64,000 nt of DNA from Stutzerimonas degradans (GCF_024448505.1 NZ_JAMOHV010000002.1:62001-126000); one strand, 5' to 3'; numbered from the stretch's first letter, positions 1 through 12,662 are shown. The notes: a model not told the origin generated them from the sequence alone. Program-made: numbers and translations.

Positions 1-153
1 CTGCTGATCCAGGAAGCCGGCGGACTGGTCAGCGACTTCGCCGGCGGTCACGAATTCCTGGAAAAGGGCCAGATCGTGGCAGGCAACACCAAGTGCTTCA
101 AGGCGGTGCTGACCGCCATCCAGCCTCACCTGACGCCGTCGCTCAAACGCTGA
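1..153 (+). CDS. suhB: Inositol-1-monophosphatase SuhB, C-terminal fragment
   Basis: Only the last 50 codons are in the window, ending at TGA 151-153. The frame reads EAGGLVSDF followed by GGHEFLEKG and IVAGN, the conserved C-terminal segment of SuhB-type inositol monophosphatases, a metal-dependent phosphatase fold that in E. coli also takes part in rRNA transcription antitermination. The catalytic metal motifs lie upstream, outside the window. The downstream neighbour order (glycine-zipper protein, secF, secD, yajC) is the one I know from Pseudomonas. Identity is strong for a fragment. Confidence 0.85.
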   Translation: MLIQEAGGLVSDFAGGHEFLEKGQIVAGNTKCFKAVLTAIQPHLTPSLKR

Positions 154-160
154 GACGAAT

Positions 161-190
161 AAAAAACGCCCCGATTGGGGCGTTTTTTAT
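161..190. terminator. Bidirectional rho-independent terminator
   Basis: A perfect stem of CGCCCC and GGGGCG with a 4-base loop is flanked by an A run on the left and a T run on the right. It therefore works in both directions: for suhB on plus and for the glycine-zipper gene on minus. Confidence 0.9.
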
Positions 191-208
191 TTCGGGCTAA
201 ACCTGAAA

Positions 209-742
209 TTACTGTTGCGACAATACCAACTGGCCATCGCGTACCGGGATGGTGTCGCCCGGCTCTCGATCCATACGGACCTGCCCCACCTCACCCGCCA
301 GATCGTACTTAACGTCGTAGCCAACGATACGATCTTCAACGTCGGTCACGGTGTCGCAGCGCGTCTCCGTCGTCGTATAGGTGTCGCCAGCCTGCATGTT
401 GCCCTGAATCTTGTTGCCTGCATAACCGCCGGCGGCCGCGCCAGCCACGGTGGCGATCTTCTTGCCATTGCCACCACCAATCTGGTTGCCCAGCAGACCA
501 CCAGCCACCGCACCGATTACCGTACCGGCGATCTTGTGCTGGTCCTGAACAGGGCGCTGCCGTGTCACCGCAACGTCCTTACAGACCTCGCGGGGTGTCT
601 TGATGGACTCCGTTACAGTCTTGACCGCCAGGACCTTAGCAAACTCCGGCTCACGATCAACCAGACTGTAAGTCGCCAACGCACCACCTGCAGTCGCCAC
701 AACCGCACCCAGAATCGCCCCTGTCACCATTGACTTGTTCAC
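209..742 (-). CDS. Glycine-zipper 2TM domain protein (SlyB/17-kDa-antigen-like)
   Basis: 177 residues. A hydrophobic N-terminal segment (residues 5-25) is followed by a glycine-zipper region at about 70-115, where GTVIGAVAGGLLGNQIGGG and AGAAAGGYAGNKIQG repeat the GxxxG pattern. Such proteins sit in the envelope; the role of this one is unknown. The start is GTG at 742, supported by AAGGAG about 8 bases upstream. It lies downstream of secF on the same strand and ends at the shared terminator. A short GC inverted repeat (767-776 with 786-795) precedes its ribosome site. Confidence 0.8.
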   Translation of the reverse strand: MNKSMVTGAILGAVVATAGGALATYSLVDREPEFAKVLAVKTVTESIKTPREVCKDVAVTRQRPVQDQHKIAGTVIGAVAGGLLGNQIGGGNGKKIATVAGAAAGGYAGNKIQGNMQAGDTYTTTETRCDTVTDVEDRIVGYDVKYDLAGEVGQVRMDREPGDTIPVRDGQLVLSQQ

Positions 743-850
743 TTCTTGCTCTCCTTCTGCAGAGCGCAGCCTGCCTGTGCCGATCAGACAGGCTGGAGCG
801 CAAAAAGTTTCCTCAATGCAGACGCGCTGAGCGCAGGATGCGTGGCGCGA

Positions 851-1762
851 TCAGGGTCGCTCATCCACCTCGCTGGCAGCCGGCGGCATGAGGTCGGTGG
901 CAGTCAGCTTCAGCCACACCAGCACCGTTGCCCCAATATAAACAGACGAGTAGGTACCCACCACCACGCCGATCAGCAGGGCCAGCGCGAAGTTGGCGAG
1001 CGTATCCCCACCGAAGACCAGCAACGCGATGAGCGCGAGCGCCGTGGAGAAAGAGGTCGCCATCGTCCGCAACAGCGTCTGGGTAACCGAGATATCGATA
1101 TTCTCGATCAGATCCGCCTTGCGCAGTAAACGGAAATTCTCGCGAATCCGGTCATAAATGATGATCGTATCGTTGAGCGAATAACCGATCATTGCCAGGA
1201 CCGCCGCCAAAACCGTCAGGTCGAACGGAATCTCGAAAAACGCGAGAATACCCAAAGTCAGAATGGTGTCGTGCGCCAGCGAGGCGATCGCCCCGACCCC
1301 GAACTTCCATTGGAAGCGGAATGCGAGATAAACCATGATCCCGCCCAGCGCCAGGAGCATCGCCAGGCCACCCTGATCGCGCAGCTCCTCACCGACCTGG
1401 GGGCCGACGAATTCGACACGCTTTACCTCGAAACGGGCCGAAGGATCGATGGTCTTCAACGCCGCACTGATCTTGCTGCCCAGCTGCGGATCATCGCCGG
1501 CCAGGCGGATCAGTACATCTGTGGTCGCACCGAAACTCTGAACCACCGCATCGGCATATCCCGCCTGGCCCAGCTCACGCTTGATCACTTCCAAATCGGC
1601 CGGCTGCTCGTACTGCAGCTCGATCAACGTGCCGCCGGTAAAATCCAGGCCGAAGTTGAGGCCCTTGCCGATAAGCGCCACCAGGCCGACGACAGTCAGC
1701 AGTAGCGTGATGGCGAACGCGATATTGCGGATCGCCATGAAACGAATGGTGTTCTTGATCAT
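851..1762 (-). CDS. secF: Protein translocase subunit SecF
   Basis: 303 residues, normal family length. SecF pairs with SecD in the inner membrane and uses the proton gradient to help SecYEG-translocated proteins leave on the periplasmic side. The sequence shows the N-terminal membrane segment, the SecD/SecF signature GLDFTGGTLIEL near residue 38, a periplasmic domain, and a C-terminal bundle of membrane helices including SLNDTIIIYDRIREN. It begins 10 bases after the secD stop, with GAGGG as ribosome site, so it is clearly in one operon with yajC and secD. Confidence 0.97.
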   Translation of the reverse strand: MIKNTIRFMAIRNIAFAITLLLTVVGLVALIGKGLNFGLDFTGGTLIELQYEQPADLEVIKRELGQAGYADAVVQSFGATTDVLIRLAGDDPQLGSKISAALKTIDPSARFEVKRVEFVGPQVGEELRDQGGLAMLLALGGIMVYLAFRFQWKFGVGAIASLAHDTILTLGILAFFEIPFDLTVLAAVLAMIGYSLNDTIIIYDRIRENFRLLRKADLIENIDISVTQTLLRTMATSFSTALALIALLVFGGDTLANFALALLIGVVVGTYSSVYIGATVLVWLKLTATDLMPPAASEVDERP

Positions 1763-1772
1763 GGTCGTGCCC

Positions 1773-3635
1773 TCAGATCCACAACTTCTTGACGTTACGA
1801 CCGCCGAAAATCAGGTTGACCATACCCCGGGTAAACATGATGGCGGTGAACAGGGAGGTCAGAATCCCCAGCGACATCGTCACCGCAAAACCCTTGATCG
1901 GCCCCGAGCCCAGCGCAAACAGAATCCCGCCGACCAGCAGAGTGGTCAGGTTACTGTCGAGAATCGCCGAGTAGGCGCGGTCGAAGCCTTCATGAATGGC
2001 GCGCTGAACCGAGAGGCCATTTTTCAGCTCCTCGCGAATACGCGAGAAGATGAGCACGTTCGCATCCACCGCCATGCCAAGCGTCAGCACGATACCGGCG
2101 ATACCAGGCAGCGTGAGCGTGGCGCCGATGATCGACATCAGACCGACCAGCAGCACCAGGTTGAACGCCAGTGCGACAGTCGCCAGCACGCCGAAGAACT
2201 TGTAGATGAGGATGACGAAAATCGATACGAAGATCAGCGCCCACCACGTCGATTCGATACCCTTGTCGATGTTCTCGGCGCCCAGGCTCGGGCCGATGGT
2301 CCGCTCTTCGGCGAAATACATCGGCGCCGCGAGCCCACCGGCGCGCAGCAATAGCGCCAGTTCGGAGGATTCGCCCTGTCCATCCAGTCCGGTAATCCGG
2401 AACTGGCTGCCCAGCGGCGACTGGATAGTCGCCAGACTGATGATCTGCTTCTCTTCCTGGAAGCTCTGCAGCATGACTTCCTGCTCCACGCCGTCGACGC
2501 TCTGTCGTACATAGCGGGTAACCGGCTTCTGCTCGATAAAAATGACCGCCATGCTGCGCCCGACGTTATTGCGGGTGGCGCGGTTCATCAGATCACCGCC
2601 GTGACCATCAAGACGAATATTGACCTGAGGTCGGCCGTTTTCGTCATAGCTGGCCTGAGCGTCAGTCACCTGATCACCGGTAATGATCAGGCTGCGCTCA
2701 AGCGCTACCGCCGGGCGGCCTGGCTCACGAAACTCGAAGGACTCGGTGGTCGCGCGCGGAGCGTCGGGCTCGGCGGCGAGACGAAATTCGAGGCTGGCCG
2801 TCTTGCCGAGGATGCGCTTGGCTTCGGCGGTATCCTGAACACCGGGCAGCTCGACCACGATTCGATTGGCACCTTGACGCTGGACCAGCGGCTCGGACAC
2901 GCCCAGTTCGTTGACCCTGTTGCGCACGGTCGTCAGGTTCTGCTTGATCGAATACTCGCGAATTTCCGCCAGCTTGGCTTCGGTCAACGCAACGTTCAGG
3001 ACTTGCTGCTCGCTACGCTCGGTGCTGGTCAGCTCGAAATCCGTGAAGTTCTTGCGTACCAGCGCCTGAACGCGTCCCAAGGTTTCGCTATCGGCAAAGC
3101 CCAACTGGAAGGCGTCGCCACGCGACGGCAGACTGCGATAACGAATCCGCTCCTTGCGCAGCAGTGCCTTGACCTCGCCCTCGTAGACCTGCATGCGAGC
3201 GGCAACGGCCTTCTCCATGTCAACTTCGAGGAGGAAATGCACGCCGCCGGACAGATCAAGCCCGAGCTTCATCGGACTGGCGCCCAGATTACGCAGCCAT
3301 TGCGGAGTCGTCGGGGCCAGGTTCAGAGCGACCACGTAGTCGTCTCCCATGACCCGGCGCACGGCTTCCTTGGCCGGCAGCTGATCCGACAGTCGTTCAA
3401 GACGCAGCAAGCCGCCGTTCTCGGCGACTTCGGCAGCTTTCACCGCAATGCCAGCCTGCTTCAACGCACCAACCGCACGGTCGAGCGCGGGCTGGTCAAC
3501 CTTCAGCGTCGTGCTGGCGCCGGTAAGCTGAATTGCCGGGTCGTCGGGATAGAGATTAGGTGCGGAATAGACCAGGCCAATAGCCAGCACTGCCAGGATC
3601 AGCAGATATTTCCACAGGGGATACTTGTTCAGCAT
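1773..3635 (-). CDS. secD: Protein translocase subunit SecD
   Basis: 620 residues from the MLNKYPLWK start, chosen because it matches pseudomonad SecD; an in-frame ATG lies four codons further upstream. The sequence contains an N-terminal helix, the GLDLSGGVHFLLEVD signature near residue 125, a large periplasmic part, and a C-terminal RND-like bundle with GMAVDANVLIFSRIREEL. It works with SecF and YajC as accessory complex of the Sec translocon. It lies between yajC (65 bases upstream) and secF (10 bases downstream). Confidence 0.97.
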   Translation of the reverse strand: MLNKYPLWKYLLILAVLAIGLVYSAPNLYPDDPAIQLTGASTTLKVDQPALDRAVGALKQAGIAVKAAEVAENGGLLRLERLSDQLPAKEAVRRVMGDDYVVALNLAPTTPQWLRNLGASPMKLGLDLSGGVHFLLEVDMEKAVAARMQVYEGEVKALLRKERIRYRSLPSRGDAFQLGFADSETLGRVQALVRKNFTDFELTSTERSEQQVLNVALTEAKLAEIREYSIKQNLTTVRNRVNELGVSEPLVQRQGANRIVVELPGVQDTAEAKRILGKTASLEFRLAAEPDAPRATTESFEFREPGRPAVALERSLIITGDQVTDAQASYDENGRPQVNIRLDGHGGDLMNRATRNNVGRSMAVIFIEQKPVTRYVRQSVDGVEQEVMLQSFQEEKQIISLATIQSPLGSQFRITGLDGQGESSELALLLRAGGLAAPMYFAEERTIGPSLGAENIDKGIESTWWALIFVSIFVILIYKFFGVLATVALAFNLVLLVGLMSIIGATLTLPGIAGIVLTLGMAVDANVLIFSRIREELKNGLSVQRAIHEGFDRAYSAILDSNLTTLLVGGILFALGSGPIKGFAVTMSLGILTSLFTAIMFTRGMVNLIFGGRNVKKLWI

Positions 3636-3656
3636 GATGCCGCCCACTTAAAGACG

Positions 3657-3677
3657 CGGGGCGCCTTGCGCGCCCCG
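3657..3677. other. GC hairpin in the yajC-secD gap
   Basis: CGGGGCGC (3657-3664) pairs with GCGCCCCG (3670-3677) around a five-base loop. It has no T run, so it may be an mRNA processing or partial attenuation element between yajC and secD. This is inference from sequence only. Confidence 0.4.
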
Positions 3678-3700
3678 TCGTGGTATTGAATGAAGTCAGC

Positions 3701-4030
3701 TCAGATGGCCTTCAGCGTGCCTTTTGGCAACGTCGCGGCGATTGCCACTTTCTGGAACTTCAGTTCGACATTATCAGACACCTCGACCACCACGAAGTCA
3801 TCGGCAACCTTGGTGACCTTGCCAGCGATGCCACCGGAAGTGACAACTTCGTCACCCTTCTGCAGACCGCCAATCAGGTTCTTGTGCTCTTTGGCGCGCT
3901 TGGCCTGGGGACGCCAGATCATCAGATAGAAGATGACCAGAAAACCGACCAGGAAAACCCATTCGAAACCAGTACCGGCAGGACCAGCAGCAGCCTCCTG
4001 GGCATGGGCGACGGGGATCAGAAAGCTCAT
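3701..4030 (-). CDS. yajC: Preprotein translocase subunit YajC
   Basis: 109 residues from MSFLIPVAHAQEA. This start is chosen because AGGAG stands six bases before it; a longer in-frame extension has no support. The single membrane helix (WVFLVGFLVIFYLMIW, about residues 22-38) is followed by RPQAKRAKEH and a small basic/acidic cytoplasmic domain with GDEVVTSGGIAGKV, the family signature. It is the first gene of the yajC-secD-secF set, downstream of tgt, the usual gammaproteobacterial order. Confidence 0.96.
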   Translation of the reverse strand: MSFLIPVAHAQEAAAGPAGTGFEWVFLVGFLVIFYLMIWRPQAKRAKEHKNLIGGLQKGDEVVTSGGIAGKVTKVADDFVVVEVSDNVELKFQKVAIAATLPKGTLKAI

Positions 4031-4070
4031 GTAGCACTCCTGTTGCTTAAGATGGATTCGAGGAAATTTG

Positions 4071-6250
<2,180 letters not shown>

Positions 6251-6359
6251 GGTTTTGGCGGGATATTGGCGGGGCGCAAAGCTTAGCGGAAAGACCACCC
6301 AATCGCCACGTCGGCGATTGACCGCTCAATCGCTCATCCCTATACTGCGCCGCCACTGT

Positions 6360-6446
6360 GCCTCGATGGCGGAATCGGTAGACGCAGCGGATTCAAAATC
6401 CGCCGCTGGCGACAGCGTGAGAGTTCGAGTCTCTCTCGGGGCACCA
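6360..6446 (+). tRNA. tRNA-Leu (anticodon CAA)
   Basis: 87 bases including an encoded CCA. Acceptor GCCTCGA pairs with TCGGGGC (one T-G pair). The anticodon stem GCGGA/TCCGC encloses TTCAAAA, with anticodon CAA at 6394-6396. A long variable arm (CTGGCGACAGCG region) marks the class II leucine fold, and the T-arm contains GTTCGAGTC. It is divergent from queA, a placement familiar in pseudomonads. Confidence 0.96.
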
Positions 6447-6933
6447 TTCATTGCCAACGACCGCGGGTCCTCGGCAGCATCATGTCATTCTGATCAACGG
6501 CAAGGCTTCTCGGTAAGCGAACCAGCTGAATCGGAGGCAGAATGACAGCAAAACGATCGTTACGATCTGCATAGCTTCATCCGAACAGTAATACTGATCC
6601 GAAGCGTCACAAGTCGGCATTCACTCATGCTATTCACACGCCAAATCCAGGCAAGAGTGAAGGCAACAGCGCCGACTTGGCATCACTCTACAACGCATGA
6701 ATATGCATCGCCGAAGAGGCACTTTCACATGACTTCGAGGGGTTGGCATTCCCCGACGAGTTATCGTAGAGTGTGCCCACTGTGTTTGCATGGGTCGCTG
6801 TTGAATCGTGACCTGGTGCAGTAGATCTTCAGATCCGCTCTCCGCTCGACTCTCTTACTCTTTGCAACCAGTTCCAGCTTTCCTGCGCCATGCAGGGGGC
6901 AATTCTACTTTTGAGTTTCAAGGATACAAAGAC
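6447..6933 (+). other. Non-coding stretch with the cold-shock gene leader
   Basis: 487 bases without a supported gene, lower in GC than the surroundings. The first 290 bases show no clear feature to me. The last part looks like the promoter and long 5' leader of the downstream cold-shock gene. A pyrimidine-rich tract (CTCTCCGCTCGACTCTCTTACTC) lies at about 6837-6860. Confidence 0.5.
6743..6772 (+). promoter_or_regulatory. Candidate sigma-70 promoter for the cold-shock gene
   Basis: TTGGCA (6743-6748) and TAGAGT (6767-6772) are separated by 18 bases. A start near 6779 would give a leader of about 155 bases, as known for CspA-type mRNAs. The prediction is from sequence alone. Confidence 0.4.
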
Positions 6934-7146
6934 ATGTCGAATCGTCAGAACGGTACCGTCAAGTGGTTTAACGACGAGAAAGGTTTTGGTTTCATCACTC
7001 CCGAGAGCGGTCCGGATCTGTTCGTGCACTTCCGCGCGATCGAAGGCAACGGCTTCAAGAGCCTGAAAGAAGGCCAGAAAGTCAGCTTCATCGCCGTGCA
7101 AGGTCAAAAGGGCATGCAGGCTGATCAGGTCCAGATCCTGGGCTGA
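6934..7146 (+). CDS. Cold-shock domain protein (CspA family)
   Basis: 70 residues, full family length. A five-strand OB fold binds single-stranded nucleic acid. RNP1 (KGFGFI, residues 16-21) and RNP2 (DLFVHF) are intact, as is the opening [16 protein letters not shown]. The ATG at 6934 follows AAGGA by nine bases. The unusually long non-coding leader suggests post-transcriptional control. A strong terminator follows, so it is probably monocistronic. The exact paralogue (CspA, CapB or CspD type) cannot be settled from sequence alone. Confidence 0.95.
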   Translation: MSNRQNGTVKWFNDEKGFGFITPESGPDLFVHFRAIEGNGFKSLKEGQKVSFIAVQGQKGMQADQVQILG

Positions 7147-7160
7147 ATCACCGCTCCGAA

Positions 7161-7192
7161 AAGCCCCTGATGGCAACATCAGGGGCTTTTTT
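7161..7192 (+). terminator. Rho-independent terminator of the cold-shock gene
   Basis: AAGCCCCTGATG pairs perfectly with CATCAGGGGCTT around the loop GCAA, followed by a T run. Confidence 0.95.
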
Positions 7193-7244
7193 ATGCACGC
7201 AATTCCGTAGAATGCGCGCCTTGTACCAACCATCAGGATTCGAG

Positions 7245-7742
7245 ATGAGCCGACACCTGCTCAGCCCGCAGGGCCAGTTCCCCGCCGCCAGTCTGATACG
7301 CCGCCTCGCCGCCATGTTCTACGACAGCCTGCTGTGCATCGCACTGATGATGGTGGTAACCCTGTTCTACCAACAGGTGCTGCTGCGAATGTTCTATGGC
7401 AGCCAACAGCTGAAGGCCGTGGCCGACGCTGGCGGCCTGGATATCGACCCGCTGCTTTCGACGCTGCTGATGTTCAGCCTGTTCGCCTTCTTCGCCAAGT
7501 TCTGGACTCACAACGGCCAGACACTCGGCATGCAGGTCTGGGGTATTCGCATTCAGAACAAGGACGGCACGGCCATCGACCTGTGGCAGGCGCTGCTGCG
7601 CTTCCTGATCGCGATCATGTCCTGGCTGAGCCTGGGACTGGGGCACCTATGGATGCTGTGGGATAAGGACAAACGTACCTGGCAGGACATTTACTCGGAG
7701 AGCCAGGCCGTACAATTGCCGAAAAATACCCACAAGAAGTAA
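7245..7742 (+). CDS. RDD family membrane protein
   Basis: 165 residues from MSRHLLSPQG. The RDD signature is visible: ASLIRRLAAMFYDSLL at residues 12-27 (the conserved Arg followed by Asp), three hydrophobic segments, and a C-terminal GLGHLWMLWDKDKRTWQDIYSES, the conserved DKxxRTWHD-like end. The function of most members is unknown; some act in Na+/H+ exchange or as membrane partners. The start follows CAGGATT. TAGAAT at 7208-7213 could be its -10 element. It converges on lptG. Confidence 0.88.
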   Translation: MSRHLLSPQGQFPAASLIRRLAAMFYDSLLCIALMMVVTLFYQQVLLRMFYGSQQLKAVADAGGLDIDPLLSTLLMFSLFAFFAKFWTHNGQTLGMQVWGIRIQNKDGTAIDLWQALLRFLIAIMSWLSLGLGHLWMLWDKDKRTWQDIYSESQAVQLPKNTHKK

Positions 7743-7759
7743 GCAGAAGGCGGAAGAGG

Positions 7760-7785
7760 CTTCGACAGGTGTCACCCTGCCGAAG
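7760..7785. terminator. Candidate hairpin between RDD gene and lptG
   Basis: CTTCGACAGG and CCTGCCGAAG form a ten-base stem with one mismatch and a six-base loop, in the gap between two convergent genes. It has no T tract, so it is weak as an intrinsic terminator. Confidence 0.4.
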
Positions 7786-7860
7786 CGAGCGGTTCCAAGC
7801 GGCGGAATCGCTCTGGACATCACCCCCCATGCGCCGCAGCTTGAAACCGTTATCACCCCG

Positions 7861-8922
7861 TCATCCAGCTCTACGCAACAGCCAGACACCGATCAGCGCA
7901 CAGATTCCCGCCGGCAGCGCGACCGCCAGCAATGGCGAGAAGCCGAAAACCTGACTCGCCGGCCCGAGCAGATCCTGAATGATGCGGAAGACGAATCCGA
8001 CCACCACGCCGGTGAAGATGCGCTGACCCAGCGTCACCGAGCGCAACGGGCCGAAGATGAACGAAATTGCGAGCAGCACCAGCGAGACAGTCACGGCGGG
8101 CTGCAGCACCTTCGTCCAGAACGCCAGCCAGTAACGCCCGTTGTTGAGCCCCTGATCCGCCAGGTAATGGATGTAACGCCACAAACCGGTGATCGACAGC
8201 GACTCCGGCGCCACCACCACAATCCCCAGCAACTGCGGCGTAAGCTGGACATCCCAGCGTTCTTCGCTCGCCTGCGCTACTTCGGTGTGATCGCCGCGAA
8301 AATGCGTGGTCGCGATGTTGCTCAGCAACCAGTGATCATTCTGGTAGCTGGCGCGCTTGGCGAAACTGGCCGACAGCAACCGCCGCTCATCGTCGAAGCG
8401 GTAGCGCGTCACCCCAACCAGCACGCCTCCCGGCTGCACGGCGTTGACGTGCACAAATTCGTTTTCCTGCCGATGCCAAAGGCCGCGCTTGCTGCTCTGC
8501 GCCTCGCCCGCACCCTGCGCCAGCGAACGGCGTGCCTGGGCAATATCCTCGGCCCAAGGCGCCGCGTATTCACCGATCAGCACGCCGACCAGCAGTAGCA
8601 CGAGAGTCGGCTTCATCACCGCCACGACGATGCGGCCGAGCGAAATACCGGCAGCCCGCATCACGGTCAACTCGCTGCTGCTGGCCAGCGTACCCAGACC
8701 GATCAGGCAGCCGATCAGCACCGCCATCGGCAGCATCTCGTAGAGCCGCCGCGGTGATGTCAGCAGCACATATTCCAGCGCATCCGCCAGCCCGTACCCG
8801 CCCTCGACATCGCCCAACTCGTCGATGAAGGCGAACAGCAGGGCCAGGCCGACGATGATGCCCAGAACGGTCAGGATCGCCAGAAAGACATGGATCGCGA
8901 TGTATCGATCAAGCTTAACCAT
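7861..8922 (-). CDS. lptG: LPS export ABC transporter permease LptG
   Basis: 353 residues. With LptF it forms the inner-membrane channel of the LptB2FG exporter that extracts LPS toward LptC-A-D. It opens MVKLDRYIAIHVF, has membrane helices in the first 110 residues including SSSELTVMRAAGIS (the coupling helix facing LptB), a periplasmic beta-jellyroll in the middle and three C-terminal helices. It starts eight bases inside the end of lptF, the usual coupled arrangement. Confidence 0.96.
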   Translation of the reverse strand: MVKLDRYIAIHVFLAILTVLGIIVGLALLFAFIDELGDVEGGYGLADALEYVLLTSPRRLYEMLPMAVLIGCLIGLGTLASSSELTVMRAAGISLGRIVVAVMKPTLVLLLVGVLIGEYAAPWAEDIAQARRSLAQGAGEAQSSKRGLWHRQENEFVHVNAVQPGGVLVGVTRYRFDDERRLLSASFAKRASYQNDHWLLSNIATTHFRGDHTEVAQASEERWDVQLTPQLLGIVVVAPESLSITGLWRYIHYLADQGLNNGRYWLAFWTKVLQPAVTVSLVLLAISFIFGPLRSVTLGQRIFTGVVVGFVFRIIQDLLGPASQVFGFSPLLAVALPAGICALIGVWLLRRAG

Positions 8923-10036
8923 GCGCCACCCCCGGCGCCGCGCGACGCTTCTTCAATCTCAGCATCAACGGCTCCCAGTACAACATCAGCAGGCCTATCG
9001 CGAAAAACAGCCCGTGCACCCACCACAAACCGAGCGCCATCGGAATCCGTCCCTTGTCGAGCGCGCCGCGCACAGCGATGAGCAACGCCAGATATGTCAT
9101 GTAAAGCAGGATCGCTGGCAGCAGCTTGAGGAAACGCCCCTGACGCGGATTGACGCGAGCCAGCGGCACAGCGAGCAGGGTCACGACAAACACCAGCACC
9201 GGCATGGACAGGCGCCACTGCAGTTCGGAGCGATGACGCAGGTTGTCGCTGCCAAGCAGCTCCCGCGTCGGCATTGCCTCGCGCTCGCTCAGCTCGACGG
9301 CCACCTGCGGCTTGGGCAGCAGCACGCCGTAGGTGTCGTACTGGATGGCGCGGTAGTCGGCCTGGCCGGGATTGCCGTCGTAACGGAAGCCATTCTCCAG
9401 GATCAGGTAGCGACTGCCGTCAGGCTGGATCTCCTGTCGTCCACTTTCGGCCACCAGCACGGAAACCCCACGCGCCTTGCCGGAACGGGCCGATGTGTTG
9501 GTCTCGGAAATGAATACCCCTGCCAGCTCGCTGCGATCGGCCGAAAGCTCACGTGTATAGGTCACCCGTGAACCATCGCGCAGGTTCTGAAAGCGCCCCG
9601 GCACCAGCGTGTCGAACTCGGTCAGCGAATCCTGCTGATTGAGGATGCGGTCCACTTCGGCAATGCCCTGCGGCGCAAGTCCGAGGCTCAGCCAGCCGAC
9701 CAGCGCAGCCACCAGAGCCGCTGGCGCGAGGCTGTAGAGCAGTAGACGACGCTGACTCATCCCGGTGGCCGAGAGCACCGTCATTTCGCTATCGAGATAC
9801 AGCCTTCCATACGCCAGCAGTATGCCGAGAAACAGGCCGAGCGGCAGAATCAGCTGCAGGAAGCCTGGCAGACGGTATCCCATGATCAACAGCAGCACGC
9901 CCGGGTCGAGCAACCCCTGCGCAGCCTGGGCCAGGTACTTGATGAAGCGCCCACTCATGATGATCACCAGCAGCACGGCGCTGACTGCGCTCACGGTGAC
10001 CAAAAGCTCGCGGGACAGATAACGAAAGACGATCAA
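8915..10036 (-). CDS. lptF: LPS export ABC transporter permease LptF
   Basis: 373 residues from the TTG at 10036, reading MIVFRYLSREL. I prefer this TTG over the GTG three codons earlier because GGAG lies eight bases before the TTG but only one base before the GTG, and because the family starts MIVFRYL. The sequence has N-terminal helices with GRLYLDSEMTVLSATGMS (coupling helix), a periplasmic jellyroll and a C-terminal helix bundle. It is the partner of LptG in the LPS exporter. The gene is divergent from pepA with about 185 bases between. Confidence 0.95.
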   Translation of the reverse strand: MIVFRYLSRELLVTVSAVSAVLLVIIMSGRFIKYLAQAAQGLLDPGVLLLIMGYRLPGFLQLILPLGLFLGILLAYGRLYLDSEMTVLSATGMSQRRLLLYSLAPAALVAALVGWLSLGLAPQGIAEVDRILNQQDSLTEFDTLVPGRFQNLRDGSRVTYTRELSADRSELAGVFISETNTSARSGKARGVSVLVAESGRQEIQPDGSRYLILENGFRYDGNPGQADYRAIQYDTYGVLLPKPQVAVELSEREAMPTRELLGSDNLRHRSELQWRLSMPVLVFVVTLLAVPLARVNPRQGRFLKLLPAILLYMTYLALLIAVRGALDKGRIPMALGLWWVHGLFFAIGLLMLYWEPLMLRLKKRRAAPGVAHG

Positions 10037-10119
10037 ACCGGACACTCCAGGGTTGTCAGGCTCCGACGGCTACGCTCAAACTAGCCGCCAGTTGCCGGTT
10101 CGCCGAGCTAGACCGTTGA

Positions 10120-11709
<1,590 letters not shown>

Positions 11710-11781
11710 AATGCCCTGCCGCCCGCGTGCGTCCACCTGCCGGAGCGGCTCGCCGCGCGCCGGCAGTGACGGAACGCGCCG

Positions 11782-12201
11782 ATGACCCGCATCGAGTTCT
11801 ACGTGCTGCCCGACGACAATCCGCTCGGGCGCCTGCGCGCGGCCTGCCAGCTGGCCGCCAAGGGCTGGCAGCACGGCCTGCCGGTGTTCATCCGCTGTCA
11901 CGACGCCGCACAATGCCAGCAGCTCGACGAGCTGCTATGGAGTTTTCGCACGGAGCGCTTCATCCCCCACGAGCACTACGCGGACGACCCCCAGGCACCG
12001 GTGGTCCTCGGTCTTGAGCAGGCGCCGGCGCAGCCGCAAAGCCTGTTGATCAACCTGGCGACGACGCTGTCGCCGCACGTCGATCAGTTCAGCCGAATCA
12101 TTGAGATCGTCAATCAGGAACCGGACCTGCTGATGGCCTGCCGGGACAACTTCCGCCTCTACCGACGGCACGGTTACGACCCCAGGCGGGTCGAACTGTA
12201 G
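11782..12201 (+). CDS. holC: DNA polymerase III chi subunit HolC
   Basis: 139 residues. Chi links the clamp loader to single-strand binding protein. The protein opens MTRIEFYVLPDDNPLGR, continues with ACQLAAKGWQHGLPVFIRC and LWSFRTERFIPHE, and ends with FRLYRRHGYDPRRVEL, all typical of pseudomonad HolC. It sits 72 bases after pepA and before the small conserved gene and valS, the same order as in P. aeruginosa. Confidence 0.95.
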   Translation: MTRIEFYVLPDDNPLGRLRAACQLAAKGWQHGLPVFIRCHDAAQCQQLDELLWSFRTERFIPHEHYADDPQAPVVLGLEQAPAQPQSLLINLATTLSPHVDQFSRIIEIVNQEPDLLMACRDNFRLYRRHGYDPRRVEL

Positions 12202-12231
12202 ACCGCTGGAAGCTCAAGCCCGGAATTCGCC

Positions 12232-12606
12232 ATGACGCCCAAATCCCCCGACAAACCCGCTCAGTTGCTCGACGACCTGGAGTCCATCCGCGCCCTGCTC
12301 GGCGACCAGGATCCGCCCCTGCTGACCGAACAGCTGGACCCAGCCAGCATTCCCCTGCTCTCGGATGTCGTAGCCCCCCCACCTGCACCTCAGCCTGTCG
12401 CCACGCCGCAGCCCGAACGGCGCGAACCGGCGGCACGGGCCGCGTTCCGCTCGCTGGCCGAACGACACCTGGATCACGAGTTGCGCATGGCGGCTAATCT
12501 CATTCTGCAGGAGGTGATAGACGATTTCGTCCCGCAGATCGAGGCCGAACTGAAGCGCCGCCTCGAACGTCGCGTGGACGAACTGGTGCACACCCCCAAG
12601 AACTAG
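12232..12606 (+). CDS. Conserved hypothetical protein of the holC-valS interval
   Basis: 124 residues. The N-terminal half is acidic and proline-rich (about residues 45-65 contain APPPAPQP), and the C-terminal half is predicted helical (LDHELRMAANLILQEVIDDF, then EAELKRRLERRVDEL). A protein of this type occupies the same place between holC and valS in other pseudomonads. Its function is unknown. The charged helical C-terminus suggests a coiled-coil or subunit contact, perhaps with HolC, but that is guesswork. Confidence 0.75.
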   Translation: MTPKSPDKPAQLLDDLESIRALLGDQDPPLLTEQLDPASIPLLSDVVAPPPAPQPVATPQPERREPAARAAFRSLAERHLDHELRMAANLILQEVIDDFVPQIEAELKRRLERRVDELVHTPKN

Positions 12607-12662
12607 AGCGCCGCGCTGCAACGATTCCTGCGCTGACGCCTAGCCCGGACGCGATTTGGCTT

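Noticed and set aside
767-795. Inverted repeat before the glycine-zipper gene as a secF terminator
   Set aside because: The stem has a mismatch and no T run on the minus strand, so I mention it only with the gene.
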